Shown here piece after piece: positions 52,806 through 60,281 of a stretch of DNA of 64,000 nt. Under the pieces are notes generated by a model. It worked only from the letters and a program-made list of their open reading frames with translations, did not search any database and had not been told where the DNA came from. Positions within the stretch are counted from its first letter, which is position 1; the number at the start of each line of letters is the position of its first letter. This DNA is from DASVDE01 sp036381235 (GTDB taxonomy: Bacteria > Actinomycetota > Thermoleophilia > Solirubrobacterales > 70-9), in NCBI GenBank assembly GCA_036381235.1, contig DASVDE010000009.1, positions 8,075-72,074 on the forward strand, given 5' to 3'. Both the position numbers and the translations under genes were made by a program.

Positions 52806-53696
52806 GTGACACTTCGTGCGAAGCTTAAAAATGTGAGGCAAGCGGTCCGTAGGGCGATCGAGGCACACGAGGAGTCCGGTAGGCGATTCAAAGCCGACGG
52901 CGTCGGCAGCTTCGTCCTCGATCAGGGCAGGGGCGAGCCGGTGATCCTGCTGCATGGAGTCCCGGTCAGCAGCTTCCTCTATCGCAAGGTGGCCCCGGAG
53001 CTGGCGCAACGGGGGCTGCGAAGCGTCGCCTTCGACTTCCCAGGACTGGGGCTCGCCGCGCGACCGGAGCGCTTCGACTACACCTGGAGCGGGTTGGCGC
53101 AGTGGACCGGTGAGGCAATCGACGCCCTGGGCATCGGGCGCTGCCACCTCGTCGTTCACGACATCGGCGGACCGATTGGCTTCGAGTGGGCAATCCGCAA
53201 CCCCGAGCGCGTGCTGTCGCTAACCGCGCTCAACACGCTGATCGACGTGGGCCACTTCCACCGACCTTGGCCAATGCGCCCGTTCTCCATCCGCGGGGTC
53301 GGCGAGGCCTGGCTGCGCAGCATGGTCGCGCCCGCGTTCGCCGAGATCTTCTATCTGGAGGGGATCGCGACCCGTTCCGCCGTGCCCCGCGCGGAGGTGT
53401 ACGCGCATCGGGCGCTGCTCAACCGTGAGGATCGTGGGCGCGCCTTCCTCAAGATCATGCGGGGGTTCGAATTGAGCGAGGAGAAGGAACGGTTCTTCTT
53501 CGATGGCCTCGCCGACCGTCCCTATCCGGCTCAGGTCGTTTGGGGCGCAACGGATCGCATGCTTGGAATTCCCCGCCGCCAGGCGGTCCAGCGGGCGCTC
53601 AAGACGAGCGCGCCAACGCTGCTTCCCGGCAAGCACTTCCTCCAAGAGGATGAGGCCCCGGCCGTCGCGGAGGCGATCGCCGAGCTAGCCGCCTGA
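52806..53696 (+). CDS. Alpha/beta hydrolase, haloalkane-dehalogenase-like
   Basis: 296 residues from GTG 52806. LLHGVPVSSFLYRKVAPEL forms the oxyanion region. The nucleophile elbow VVHDIGGPIGFEWA has Asp, not Ser, as in haloalkane dehalogenases (HDWGG) and epoxide hydrolases. A later Asp is in WGATDRMLG, and the catalytic His is in GKHFLQEDEAP, close to the dehalogenase GHFLQED motif. The halide-binding Trp after the nucleophile is Ile here, so dehalogenase activity is not assured. Possible substrates are haloalkanes, epoxides or haloacids. The 3' end overlaps the convergent RNase Z gene by 12 bases. Confidence 0.82.
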   Translation: MTLRAKLKNVRQAVRRAIEAHEESGRRFKADGVGSFVLDQGRGEPVILLHGVPVSSFLYRKVAPELAQRGLRSVAFDFPGLGLAARPERFDYTWSGLAQWTGEAIDALGIGRCHLVVHDIGGPIGFEWAIRNPERVLSLTALNTLIDVGHFHRPWPMRPFSIRGVGEAWLRSMVAPAFAEIFYLEGIATRSAVPRAEVYAHRALLNREDRGRAFLKIMRGFELSEEKERFFFDGLADRPYPAQVVWGATDRMLGIPRRQAVQRALKTSAPTLLPGKHFLQEDEAPAVAEAIAELAA

Positions 53697-54653
53697 CTCG
53701 GGGGCGCCGCGATCGCGAGCCCCGTTTGGGACCAGTACCGGCTCACCCCTCTCAGCGAAGGGAACTTCGATCAGGTCGAAGTCGCGGGGCGCGATCACGT
53801 TGTCGTAGACCTCCTTGGCCTCCTCGAGCACCTTGCCGACGTGATAGCGCGAAGAGATGTGGACTGCGGCGAGCAGCTTCACACCTGCCTCCCTGGCGAC
53901 GGTGGCGGCCTGTCCGATTGTCGAGTGGCCCGTGTCGGCGGCCCGCTGGGCCTCCTCCTCGGAGAAGCTCGCATCGTGGATCAGCAACTCGGCTCCCCGC
54001 GCCGCTTCGACCGTCGCGTGACAGGGAGCGGTGTCGCCGGTGATGACGACGGTTCGCCCGGCGCGCGGCTCCCCCATCACGTCCTGAGGGCGAACCGGCC
54101 CGGACGCACCCTGCACCTCCTCGCCGCGTTGCAGCGCGGCGTAGGCGGGGCCCTCCGGAACGCCCAAGGCAGCCGCCTGGGCGGGGTCGAAGCGGCCCGG
54201 CCGCTCGTCCTCCACCAGTGCGTAGCCGTTGGCGCGAACGCTGTGCTCGACCGCAAAAGCGCGAACCTCCGCGTTCTCGAGCGCGACGGTGTCACCCGGC
54301 TCTATCTCGATCAGCTCCAGCGGATACCCGGTCCTGCCGACGATCCTCGCCAGCGTCTTGAACAGATCTCCGAGGCCGCGCGGGCCGAAGATCCGCAGCG
54401 GCGCCTGGCGGTCGGTCAGGTCATAGGTCTTCAGCAGCCCCGGTAAGCCGAGGATGTGATCGGCGTGGAAATGGGTGAGGAAGATCTCGCCTGCCTGGAT
54501 CAGCCCGACCGAGCGCTGCAGCTGGCGCTGCGTCCCCTCCCCGCAATCGAACAGCAGCTTCTCCCCCCCACGCGTAATCAGCACGCTGGCGGTGTTGCGC
54601 CGCGCCGAGGGCACCGCCCCGCCCGTGCCGAGGAAGATCACCGAGAGGTCCAT
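53685..54653 (-). CDS. rnz: Ribonuclease Z
   Basis: 322 residues of the metallo-beta-lactamase fold: SVIFLGTGGAVPSARRNTAS, FDCGEGTQRQL, zinc motif LTHFHADHILGLPGLL, VVITGDTAPC and LIHDASFSEEEAQRA...HSTIGQAA. It matures the 3' ends of tRNA precursors. The exosite (about residues 150-190) is short. The start is ATG 54653 with GGAG before it. The gene diverges from tRNA-Arg, which lies 39 bases away on the other strand, and that tRNA does not encode CCA, so it would need RNase Z. Confidence 0.93.
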   Translation of the reverse strand: MDLSVIFLGTGGAVPSARRNTASVLITRGGEKLLFDCGEGTQRQLQRSVGLIQAGEIFLTHFHADHILGLPGLLKTYDLTDRQAPLRIFGPRGLGDLFKTLARIVGRTGYPLELIEIEPGDTVALENAEVRAFAVEHSVRANGYALVEDERPGRFDPAQAAALGVPEGPAYAALQRGEEVQGASGPVRPQDVMGEPRAGRTVVITGDTAPCHATVEAARGAELLIHDASFSEEEAQRAADTGHSTIGQAATVAREAGVKLLAAVHISSRYHVGKVLEEAKEVYDNVIAPRDFDLIEVPFAERGEPVLVPNGARDRGAPESGG

Positions 54654-54691
54654 AGAGCTCCGAGCCTACGCGAAGCTAGACTGGCGCTCGA

Positions 54692-54765
54692 GCGCCCGTA
54701 GCTCAGCTGGATAGAGCGCCACCCTCCGGAGGTGGAAGTCGCAGGTTCGAATCCTGCCGGGCGCG
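54692..54765 (+). tRNA. tRNA-Arg (anticodon CCG)
   Basis: The 74-base cloverleaf folds fully: acceptor GCGCCCG/CGGGCGC, D-arm GCTC/GAGC, anticodon stem CCACC/GGTGG with loop CTCCGGA (anticodon CCG, reading CGG), a five-base variable loop AAGTC, and T-arm GCAGG-TTCGAAT-CCTGC. The discriminator is G. The 3' CCA is not encoded. A TAGACT at 54677-54682 is a possible -10 for the tRNA. The following protein gene begins two bases after the tRNA. Confidence 0.98.
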
Positions 54766-54767
54766 TG

Positions 54768-55475
54768 ATGGAAGCGGGCAGAGACACTCGCCCGCCGCGG
54801 GGGGCGCTGATCGTTGTCGCCGTGGGACTGATCGGCTGCGTCGCGGCGGCCTGGCTGAGCACCGACAAGCCGATTGGAGCGGCGGAGTTGGAGTGGGTCG
54901 AGAAGGCGCCGCTGCCGGATCCCAAGCCGGTCGCAATCCCGGGCGGCGGTGAGATGCGCCTTTCCGCAGTCGGGATCCGCGCAACCGATCCCAACGCCGG
55001 CGGCTACACGCTCTATCGGGTCGCCGGTCTGCTGACCATCGACGCCGGCTCGGCGGTCGGACAGGGACGGCTGCGCTGCGCGATCGGGGTACCGCGGCAG
55101 GCGATCGTCGCCAAGACGACGGAAACCCGTGCCGCCTACCCGCGGTCCAGCGATGAGCTGATCAAGCAGGGGCCCCCGGAGCTGAACTCCCTTGTGGAGT
55201 TCAGCTCACACAGCACCGACCTGGCGTTGGTCGAGGTCTCCGACGCGCTCGGCGAGAGCTACGCCGACGAGCGCGGCATCGTTGTCGAGTGGGTGCCCTA
55301 CCGAATCGGCCGGCAGGTCTGGCAGTGGGGTTTGCCGCCCAAACGGCCGAAGCGAGACCTGCGCCTGCCCTTCCTCGCGATCTGGCGCACGACGACCACC
55401 CCGCAAGCGAAAGTCGCCTGCACGATCGAGACCGGCGCCGGCTCGGCGACCGCTCGCACCGCCGGCTCCCTTTAG
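54768..55475 (+). CDS. Hypothetical protein with one N-terminal membrane segment
   Basis: 235 residues from ATG 54768 (a GTG lies directly before). The positive N-terminus and hydrophobic segment GALIVVAVGLIGCVAAAWLS (about residues 12-31) suggest a signal-anchor. The rest is predicted to be an extracytoplasmic beta-rich domain with no recognised motif and two cysteines. It contains a perfect 12-bp hairpin in the DNA (55179-55207). It begins 2 bases after tRNA-Arg, so it may be co-transcribed with it. It resembles small secreted hypothetical proteins of actinobacteria. No function is proposed. Confidence 0.7.
   Translation: MEAGRDTRPPRGALIVVAVGLIGCVAAAWLSTDKPIGAAELEWVEKAPLPDPKPVAIPGGGEMRLSAVGIRATDPNAGGYTLYRVAGLLTIDAGSAVGQGRLRCAIGVPRQAIVAKTTETRAAYPRSSDELIKQGPPELNSLVEFSSHSTDLALVEVSDALGESYADERGIVVEWVPYRIGRQVWQWGLPPKRPKRDLRLPFLAIWRTTTTPQAKVACTIETGAGSATARTAGSL
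55179..55207. repeat. Perfect hairpin palindrome inside a hypothetical gene
   Basis: GAGCTGAACTCC (55179-55190) and GGAGTTCAGCTC (55196-55207) pair perfectly over 12 bases around a 5-base CTTGT loop. It is within coding sequence, so it is not a simple terminator of the host gene. It may be a mini-palindrome insert like the one in pyrK or a fortuitous structure. Confidence 0.45.
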
Positions 55476-55483
55476 GACCTGTC

Positions 55484-56281
55484 TCAGGGAGCGACGAGCA
55501 GCTCCGGCCCCTCCTCCATCCCTTTGCCGACCTTGTTGAGCTTCGGGTTGGCCGGTGCGCTATGCATCCGGGACGCGGGCAGCGGCGCGCACATCGCCAC
55601 CGCATCCTCCAGCTCCAGGTCGGGACGCAGCCAGGCGGCTTCCGCCTCGGCGTCGGGCAGGATCGCCGGCATTCGATCGTGGACCTTGGCGACCAGCTCG
55701 TTCGGTGTGGTCGTGACGATCGTGCAGCTGTAGAGCCAGCCGTCGTCGAAACCCCGGTCCTCCACGTCCTCCCACTCCTTGCGGGTGCAGATGCCGGCGA
55801 AGGCGAAGGGCTCGCCCCCATCGACGGTGAAGCGCCAGGGCTGGCGCGGCTGCTTGGGGTCTTCCGCCCTCATCCACTCGTAGAAGCCGTCGGCGACGAT
55901 CAGGCAGCGATGGCGGAACTTGCCGACCAGCGGCGCGTAGGCACGGCTGGAGGTCAGGTTCTCGGCTTTGGCGTTGATCATTCGGTAGCCGACTTTGAGG
56001 TCCTTGGCCCAGCGCGGCACAAGGCCCCAGCGCATCAACCGTGCCTCGCGCTCGCCCCGCGCCGCCTCCTCGGGATCGGGAGAGGAGCGCACGGTCAGCA
56101 CCTCCTGGGTCGGGGCGACGTTGAAGCGCCCGAACCCCGACGCAGCCCGCTCGGCGCGCTCCTTCGTCGGCGGCGGCGCCTCACCCCCCGCATTGCGCTC
56201 CAGCGCCTTCTCCAACTCGACCTGGAAACGGTCGGCGACCTTCTTCGTGTCCTTCGTGGTGACCGTGAAGCGACCGCACAT
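55484..56281 (-). CDS. SRAP domain protein (YedK/HMCES family)
   Basis: 265 residues from ATG 56281, chosen so that Cys2 follows the initiator Met: MCGRFTVTT. The catalytic Cys2 forms a thiazolidine cross-link with abasic sites in ssDNA. FNVAPTQEV, MRWGLVPRWAKD, INAKAENL, RCLIVADGFYEW and a late His in VHDRMPAILP complete the family pattern. The protein shields abasic sites during replication. It stands alone, followed by the VapBC pair on the same strand. Confidence 0.94.
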   Translation of the reverse strand: MCGRFTVTTKDTKKVADRFQVELEKALERNAGGEAPPPTKERAERAASGFGRFNVAPTQEVLTVRSSPDPEEAARGEREARLMRWGLVPRWAKDLKVGYRMINAKAENLTSSRAYAPLVGKFRHRCLIVADGFYEWMRAEDPKQPRQPWRFTVDGGEPFAFAGICTRKEWEDVEDRGFDDGWLYSCTIVTTTPNELVAKVHDRMPAILPDAEAEAAWLRPDLELEDAVAMCAPLPASRMHSAPANPKLNKVGKGMEEGPELLVAP

Positions 56282-56300
56282 TCGCGCAGCGTAGCCAGGT

Positions 56301-56711
56301 CTACGAATCCGGGGCGACCAACTCAACGGCTGGGAAGTAGGTCCGGAAGCGCGCCGCATCGCGGGTCAGCAGCCGGTGGCCGGCGACGGCCGCATGTGCA
56401 CCGATGAAGAAGTCCGGCAGTGGCGCGAGCTTACGCCCTCCGTGCCCTCTGTACGACGCGAAGGCACGGCCCGCGAGGAACGCAGCCGGCCACGGAATCG
56501 GGACGCGCTCGATGCCCTGTATGGCAAGCGCCTCCTGGCAGGCCTCCGCTGTGCGAAACCCGATCGAGATCTCGGCGAAAACGATCTGATCGACGAGGAC
56601 CGGACCAACCTCGAGGGCTTCGATCAAAGCCTCGTTCGACCAGACGGCCCACTTGGGGTCGTCGGCCACGATGTCGATCAGGACATTGGAGTCAACGAGC
56701 GTGGCAGGCAC
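56301..56711 (-). CDS. VapC-family PIN-domain toxin (ribonuclease)
   Basis: 136 residues. PIN motifs: Asp7 in LVDSNVLID, Glu in EISIGF, and Asp in PDFFIGAHAAVAGHRLLTRDAARF. VapC toxins are Mg-dependent RNases that usually cut tRNAs or rRNA. It lies 6 bases downstream of the AbrB-type antitoxin gene on the same strand. Target unknown. Length is normal. Confidence 0.92.
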   Translation of the reverse strand: MPATLVDSNVLIDIVADDPKWAVWSNEALIEALEVGPVLVDQIVFAEISIGFRTAEACQEALAIQGIERVPIPWPAAFLAGRAFASYRGHGGRKLAPLPDFFIGAHAAVAGHRLLTRDAARFRTYFPAVELVAPDS

Positions 56712-56717
56712 GCAGAC

Positions 56718-56969
56718 CTAAGGCTCCTGGCCCCAATCCTCTCCCCGGGTCAGCCTCATGACCTCGTCGGTCGTCATCGTGAAGTCCTTCCCCGACTCCC
56801 GCAGGTGCTTGACGATCTCCTCGCCTCGGCGGCGACCCGAGGCCGACTTGCGTATGCGCACCTCTCGTTCCCCGGGGACGAACTCGACCTCCGTGCCGGG
56901 AAGCAGGCCGAGGCTGTCCCGAAACTCCTTCGGGATCGTGATCTGACCCTTGCTGGTGATCTTCGACAT
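56718..56969 (-). CDS. VapB/AbrB-type antitoxin
   Basis: 83 residues. The N-terminal SpoVT-AbrB swapped-hairpin DNA-binding domain is KITSKGQITIPKEFRDSLGLLPGTEVEFV. The C-terminus (ESGKDFTMTTDEVMRLTRGEDWG) is the toxin-binding part. The antitoxin neutralises VapC and represses the operon. The AT-rich operator-like inverted repeat at 56970-57003 immediately precedes its ATG, consistent with autoregulation. Confidence 0.92.
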   Translation of the reverse strand: MSKITSKGQITIPKEFRDSLGLLPGTEVEFVPGEREVRIRKSASGRRRGEEIVKHLRESGKDFTMTTDEVMRLTRGEDWGQEP

Positions 56970-57979
56970 TAAGTAAGAGTAACACTGGTATTACTCATAC
57001 TTACCGGCCGCGCATCGGGGTGGGCCCGGTACCAATCGAGAGTGCGGCGCAGGCCGTCCCGCAACTCGACTCGGGGGCGCCAGCCGCTCAGCTCGCGGAG
57101 CTTGGTCGAGTCGACGTACTGACGATCGATCTCGCCGCTCGGCGTTCCCTCCCCCCGAAAATCGGGCTCGATCCCCCCGCCCGCCGCGGCGGCGATCAGC
57201 TCGACCACCTCGCGCACCGAGTGGGGACGCTCGCCGCCGGCGTTGAATGCCTCCCCCGCCGCCCTGCCCGCGTCGAGAAGATCGGCGATCGCCAGGTAGG
57301 CGGAGACGGCGTCGTCGACGTGGAGGAAATCGCGCTCGGGGCTGCCATCGGAGCGGATCACAGGCGGGCGGCCGTCGATGACGGCGACCACCGTTTCGGG
57401 AATCAGGCGCGAGAAGTTGAGATCGCCGCCGCCGTAGATGTTGGCGAAGCGGGTCACCGCCAGCGGCACCCCGTATGCGTGGGCATAGCTGCGGGCAATG
57501 ATGTCCGCCGCCGCCTTGCTGGCGTCGTAGGGGAAGGATGCCCGCAGGGGGAAGTCTTCGCGATAGGGCAACTCCGGGCTGGACCCGTACGCCTTGTCGG
57601 AAGAGGCGAAGACGGTGCGCGCCACCCCATGCTCGCGACAGGCCTCGAACACGTTCCAGGCACCGCGCACATTGATCTCGAAGGTCTCCTCCGGCGATCG
57701 GCTGGCGACGCCGACGATCGTCTGCGCGGCCAGGTGAAAGACGGAATCGCAGCCGTCGACGGCGACGGAGACCGCCTCGGCGTCGCGCAGGTCGCCCTCG
57801 GCCAGCTCCACCTCCTCGCGCAGGCCGAGCAGGTCGAGGCTGGAGCGCCGCTCGCCGCCGACGTCGGCGATTCGCGGCGCCGGCCGGTCCAGCACCCGCA
57901 CCTCCTCGCCGCGTTCCAGCAGCGCCCGCGCCAGGTGCGAGGCGACGAAGCCGTGGGCGCCGGTGACGAGCGTCCTCAT
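56969..57979 (-). CDS. NAD-dependent sugar dehydratase/epimerase, CDP-glucose 4,6-dehydratase-like
   Basis: 336-residue extended SDR: VTGAHGFVASHLARAL (NAD site), SSDKAYG (Ser/Thr of the active site), YDASKAAADIIARSY (YxxxK). The NIYGGGDLNFSRLIPETV segment is characteristic of RfbG CDP-glucose 4,6-dehydratases. RDFLHVDDAVSAYLA and WRPRVELRDGLRRTLDWYR are also present. The upstream partner is a glucose-1-phosphate cytidylyltransferase-like enzyme (ATGA overlap, 57976-57979). Together they would make CDP-4-keto-6-deoxyglucose. The last residues (SMSNTSVTLT) are encoded in the vapBC operator, so the original C-terminus may have been altered. Confidence 0.85.
   Translation of the reverse strand: MRTLVTGAHGFVASHLARALLERGEEVRVLDRPAPRIADVGGERRSSLDLLGLREEVELAEGDLRDAEAVSVAVDGCDSVFHLAAQTIVGVASRSPEETFEINVRGAWNVFEACREHGVARTVFASSDKAYGSSPELPYREDFPLRASFPYDASKAAADIIARSYAHAYGVPLAVTRFANIYGGGDLNFSRLIPETVVAVIDGRPPVIRSDGSPERDFLHVDDAVSAYLAIADLLDAGRAAGEAFNAGGERPHSVREVVELIAAAAGGGIEPDFRGEGTPSGEIDRQYVDSTKLRELSGWRPRVELRDGLRRTLDWYRAHPDARPVSMSNTSVTLT
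56970..57003. promoter_or_regulatory. Candidate VapB operator upstream of vapBC
   Basis: Inverted repeat TAAGTAAGAGTAA (56970-56982) and TTACTCATACTTA (56991-57003), 12 of 13 bases complementary, has an 8-base spacer. It is strikingly AT-rich for this window. It lies directly before the antitoxin start codon and at the same time encodes the last codons and stop of the upstream epimerase gene. A TA operator overlapping its promoter would be expected here. Confidence 0.6.
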
Positions 57980-58752
57980 TGGACCCTCCCGAGCGTCGGT
58001 TGGTCGTTTGACCCCCGATTCCGTGGGTCAAACGACCACTCGCCCGGTGCCCCGGCCCACGGCGCATCGCCGCGCGCCCAGAGGTCGTTGAGGACCACGG
58101 CGTCCTTGTAGGTGTCCATGCAGTCCCAGAATCCCTCGTGGCGATGGGCGCGCAGCTGCCCGTCCGCGGCAAGCCTCTCGAGCGGCTCGCGCTCCAGCAC
58201 GCTGTCCTCGTCGAGATAGTCGAGCGCCTCCGGCTCGAAGCAGAAGAAGCCGCCGTTGATCCAGTGCTCGGAACGAGGCTTCTCGACGAAGCCCTCGACG
58301 CGATCGCCGGCCAGCTCTGCCACCCCCCATTGCAGGTAAGGACGGACAACCGTCACGGTCGCGGCGGCACTGTGATCAGCGTGGAAACCGAGCAGAGCGC
58401 CGAGATCGACATCGGCGACTCCATCGGCGTAGGTGGCGCAAAAGGTGGAATTCCCGAGGCGGTCGCGGAGGTGGGCGATGCGACCTCCCGTCGGCGTGTC
58501 GAGGCCGGTATCGACGCATTCGACCTCGAGCCCCCCTACCCAGCTCTCCCCCGCGACGAACTCCTCGACCATCTCCCCCAGGTATCCCGTCGCCAGCAGG
58601 AAGCGCTCGAACCCTTGAGCGGCGTAGATGTCGATCACATGTCCGACGATCGGCCGGCCACCGATCTCGACCAGTGCCTTCGGCACCGTCTCGGTCCGCT
58701 CTCGCAACCGCGTTCCCCGGCCGCCGCAGAGAATGACTACCGGGGGCTTCAA
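57976..58752 (-). CDS. Glucose-1-phosphate cytidylyltransferase-like nucleotidyltransferase
   Basis: 258 residues. ILCGGRGTRLRERTETVPKALVEIGGRPIVGHVI (activation loop, Lys), VDTGLDTPTGGRIAHL, YADGVADVDL (DxD-like metal site), GFVEKPRSEHWINGGFFCFE and HEGFWDCMDTYKDA match RfbF. RfbF makes CDP-glucose from glucose-1-phosphate and CTP. The TTG start (58752) overlaps the MoaD-like stop (TTGA). The last about 20 residues come from a palindromic element (58001-58038). It is coupled to the dehydratase downstream. Other NDP-glucose specificity cannot be excluded, but the EGFWDCMDT motif favours CTP. Confidence 0.86.
   Translation of the reverse strand: MKPPVVILCGGRGTRLRERTETVPKALVEIGGRPIVGHVIDIYAAQGFERFLLATGYLGEMVEEFVAGESWVGGLEVECVDTGLDTPTGGRIAHLRDRLGNSTFCATYADGVADVDLGALLGFHADHSAAATVTVVRPYLQWGVAELAGDRVEGFVEKPRSEHWINGGFFCFEPEALDYLDEDSVLEREPLERLAADGQLRAHRHEGFWDCMDTYKDAVVLNDLWARGDAPWAGAPGEWSFDPRNRGSNDQPTLGRVQ
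58001..58038. repeat. Palindromic element at the 3' end of the cytidylyltransferase gene
   Basis: Perfect 14-base arms TGGTCGTTTGACCC (58001-58014) and GGGTCAAACGACCA (58025-58038) flank a 10-base centre. It encodes the WSFDPRNRGSNDQP part of the protein tail and lies about 22 bases before the start of the next gene. This may be a REP-like or 3'-end element. Confidence 0.6.
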
Positions 58753-59021
58753 CCTCCTGCGACGGCGGGCAAAATCGTCACTTCGGCTCCGTCATCGATC
58801 GCGGTTTCGAGGCCCTGCTGGAAGCGGATGTCCTCGCCGCTCACGTAGACGTTGACGAAGCGGCGCAGATCGCCGTCCTGGGTGATGCGCTCGCGCAGGT
58901 CGCCGTGCGCCTCGAAGACCGCGTCGAGGACCTCGCCCACGGTCGACCCGGTGACCTCGAGCTCGGCCTCCCCTCCGGTCGCAGCACGCAGCTGGGTCGG
59001 GATCTTCACTGTGACTGGCAT
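58749..59021 (-). CDS. MoaD/ThiS-family sulfur carrier protein
   Basis: 90-residue ubiquitin-like beta-grasp protein: VTVKIPTQLRAATGGEAELEV...STVGEVLDAVFE, VNVYVSGEDIRFQQGLET and the C-terminal AVAGG diglycine. The Gly-Gly end is adenylated and thiocarboxylated by an E1-like MoeB/ThiF enzyme to donate sulfur. It may serve cysteine, homocysteine, molybdopterin, thiamin or thiosugar synthesis. It is translationally coupled to the threonine-synthase-like gene (TGATG) upstream and to the cytidylyltransferase downstream. No MoeB, Mec protease or MoaE is in the window. In Mycobacterium the homologous CysO works with the PLP enzyme CysM. Confidence 0.92.
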   Translation of the reverse strand: MPVTVKIPTQLRAATGGEAELEVTGSTVGEVLDAVFEAHGDLRERITQDGDLRRFVNVYVSGEDIRFQQGLETAIDDGAEVTILPAVAGG

Positions 59022-60253
59022 CAGACGGCTACCTCCTGGCGGAACTCGGACTCGAAACTCTCGAGATTCGGATCGATCTCGTGCATCTGGAACCTATCGC
59101 GGGCGGCGTCGAGGGTCTTCAGCCCCTCACCGGTGATGTAGACGACGACCCGCTCGCCGGCGGCGATGTCGCCACGCTCGGCGAGCTTGCGCAGCACGCC
59201 GACGGTCACCCCACCCGCGGTTTCGGTGAAGAGGCCGGTCGTCTCGGCCAGCAGGCGGATGCCGTCCTTGATCTCCTCGTCGGTGACCGAGTCGATTCGA
59301 CCGCCGGTCTTGCGCGCGTGCTCCAGCGCATAGGGGCCGTCGGCCGGGTCGCCGATCGCCAGGCTCTTGGCGATCGTCTCCGGCTTTTGCGGTTTGCATA
59401 CATCCCAACCCTCGGCAAAGGCGGTGGCAACCGGGCTGCATCCTTTGGCCTGGGCGCCGTTGAAGATCGGTTGCGAGCCCTCTATCAAGCCGATGTCAAG
59501 CCACTCCTGAAAGCCGCGGCCGACCTTGGTGAACAGCGAGCCCGAGGCGATCGGGCAGACGACCCGGTCAGGAAGCTTCCAACCGAGCTGCTCGGCCGTC
59601 TCGTAGGCGAGGGTCTTGGAGCCCTCCGCGTAGTAGGGGCGCAGGTTGACGTTGACGAAGGCCCAGGGCCGGGTCTCGGCGAGCTGGGTGCAGAGCCGAT
59701 TGACGTCGTCGTAGTTGCCGCGCACGCCGACCAGGTTGGTGCCGTAGATGCCGGTGGCAAGCAACTTCTGCTCCTCGAGGTTGGCGGGAACGAAGACGTA
59801 GGACTCCAGACCGGCGGCCGCGGCGTGGGCGGCGACGGCGTTGGCGAGGTTGCCGGTCGAAGCACAGGCGACGGTGTCGAAGCCAAGCTCCCGTGCCTTG
59901 GCGACGGCGACGGCGACGACGCGGTCCTTGAAGGAGTGGGTCGGGTTGGCGGCGTCGTTCTTGACCCACAGCTCGGCGTCCAGGCCGAGCCTCTCCGCAA
60001 GGCGGTCGGCGCGCAGCAGCGGCGTCAGCCCCGGCTCCAGCGGGTCGCCGGGCCGGCCGGCAAAGGGCAGGAAGTCGGCGTAGCGCCAGATTCCCTGCGA
60101 GCCCGCCTGGATGCGGCGCTTCGTCTCGGCGGCGTCCAGGTCCGAGTGGTCGTAGACCGCTTCCAGCGGCCCGAAACAGTTCTCGCAGAAGTAGCTGGCG
60201 TCCAGCTCGTAGGCCGTGCCGCACTCCTTGCACTTCAAGCTCTCAAGTGACAT
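59021..60253 (-). CDS. Threonine synthase-like PLP enzyme under SAM-I riboswitch control
   Basis: 410 residues from ATG 60253. An N-terminal Cys4 zinc knuckle (Cys8, Cys11, Cys23, Cys26: CKECGTAYELDASYFCENC) precedes a fold-type II PLP domain: NDAANPTHSFKDRVVAVA (PLP Lys), CASTGNLANAVAAHAAAAGL, PIASGSLFTKVGRGF and TGLFTETAGGVTVGVL. It best matches the long ThrC form that makes threonine from O-phosphohomoserine. The upstream SAM-I riboswitch and downstream sulfur carrier raise the alternative of a phosphohomoserine- or phosphoserine-using sulfhydrylase. The reaction cannot be told from motifs alone. Confidence 0.88.
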   Translation of the reverse strand: MSLESLKCKECGTAYELDASYFCENCFGPLEAVYDHSDLDAAETKRRIQAGSQGIWRYADFLPFAGRPGDPLEPGLTPLLRADRLAERLGLDAELWVKNDAANPTHSFKDRVVAVAVAKARELGFDTVACASTGNLANAVAAHAAAAGLESYVFVPANLEEQKLLATGIYGTNLVGVRGNYDDVNRLCTQLAETRPWAFVNVNLRPYYAEGSKTLAYETAEQLGWKLPDRVVCPIASGSLFTKVGRGFQEWLDIGLIEGSQPIFNGAQAKGCSPVATAFAEGWDVCKPQKPETIAKSLAIGDPADGPYALEHARKTGGRIDSVTDEEIKDGIRLLAETTGLFTETAGGVTVGVLRKLAERGDIAAGERVVVYITGEGLKTLDAARDRFQMHEIDPNLESFESEFRQEVAV

Positions 60254-60281
60254 CCGATCTTCCTTCTTCCGTGACCAACGA

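Noticed and set aside
56991..58349. 452-codon minus-strand frame overlapping the dehydratase and cytidylyltransferase genes
   Set aside because: It is in a different frame from two proteins with clear family motifs and is Arg-rich, so it is a shadow frame.
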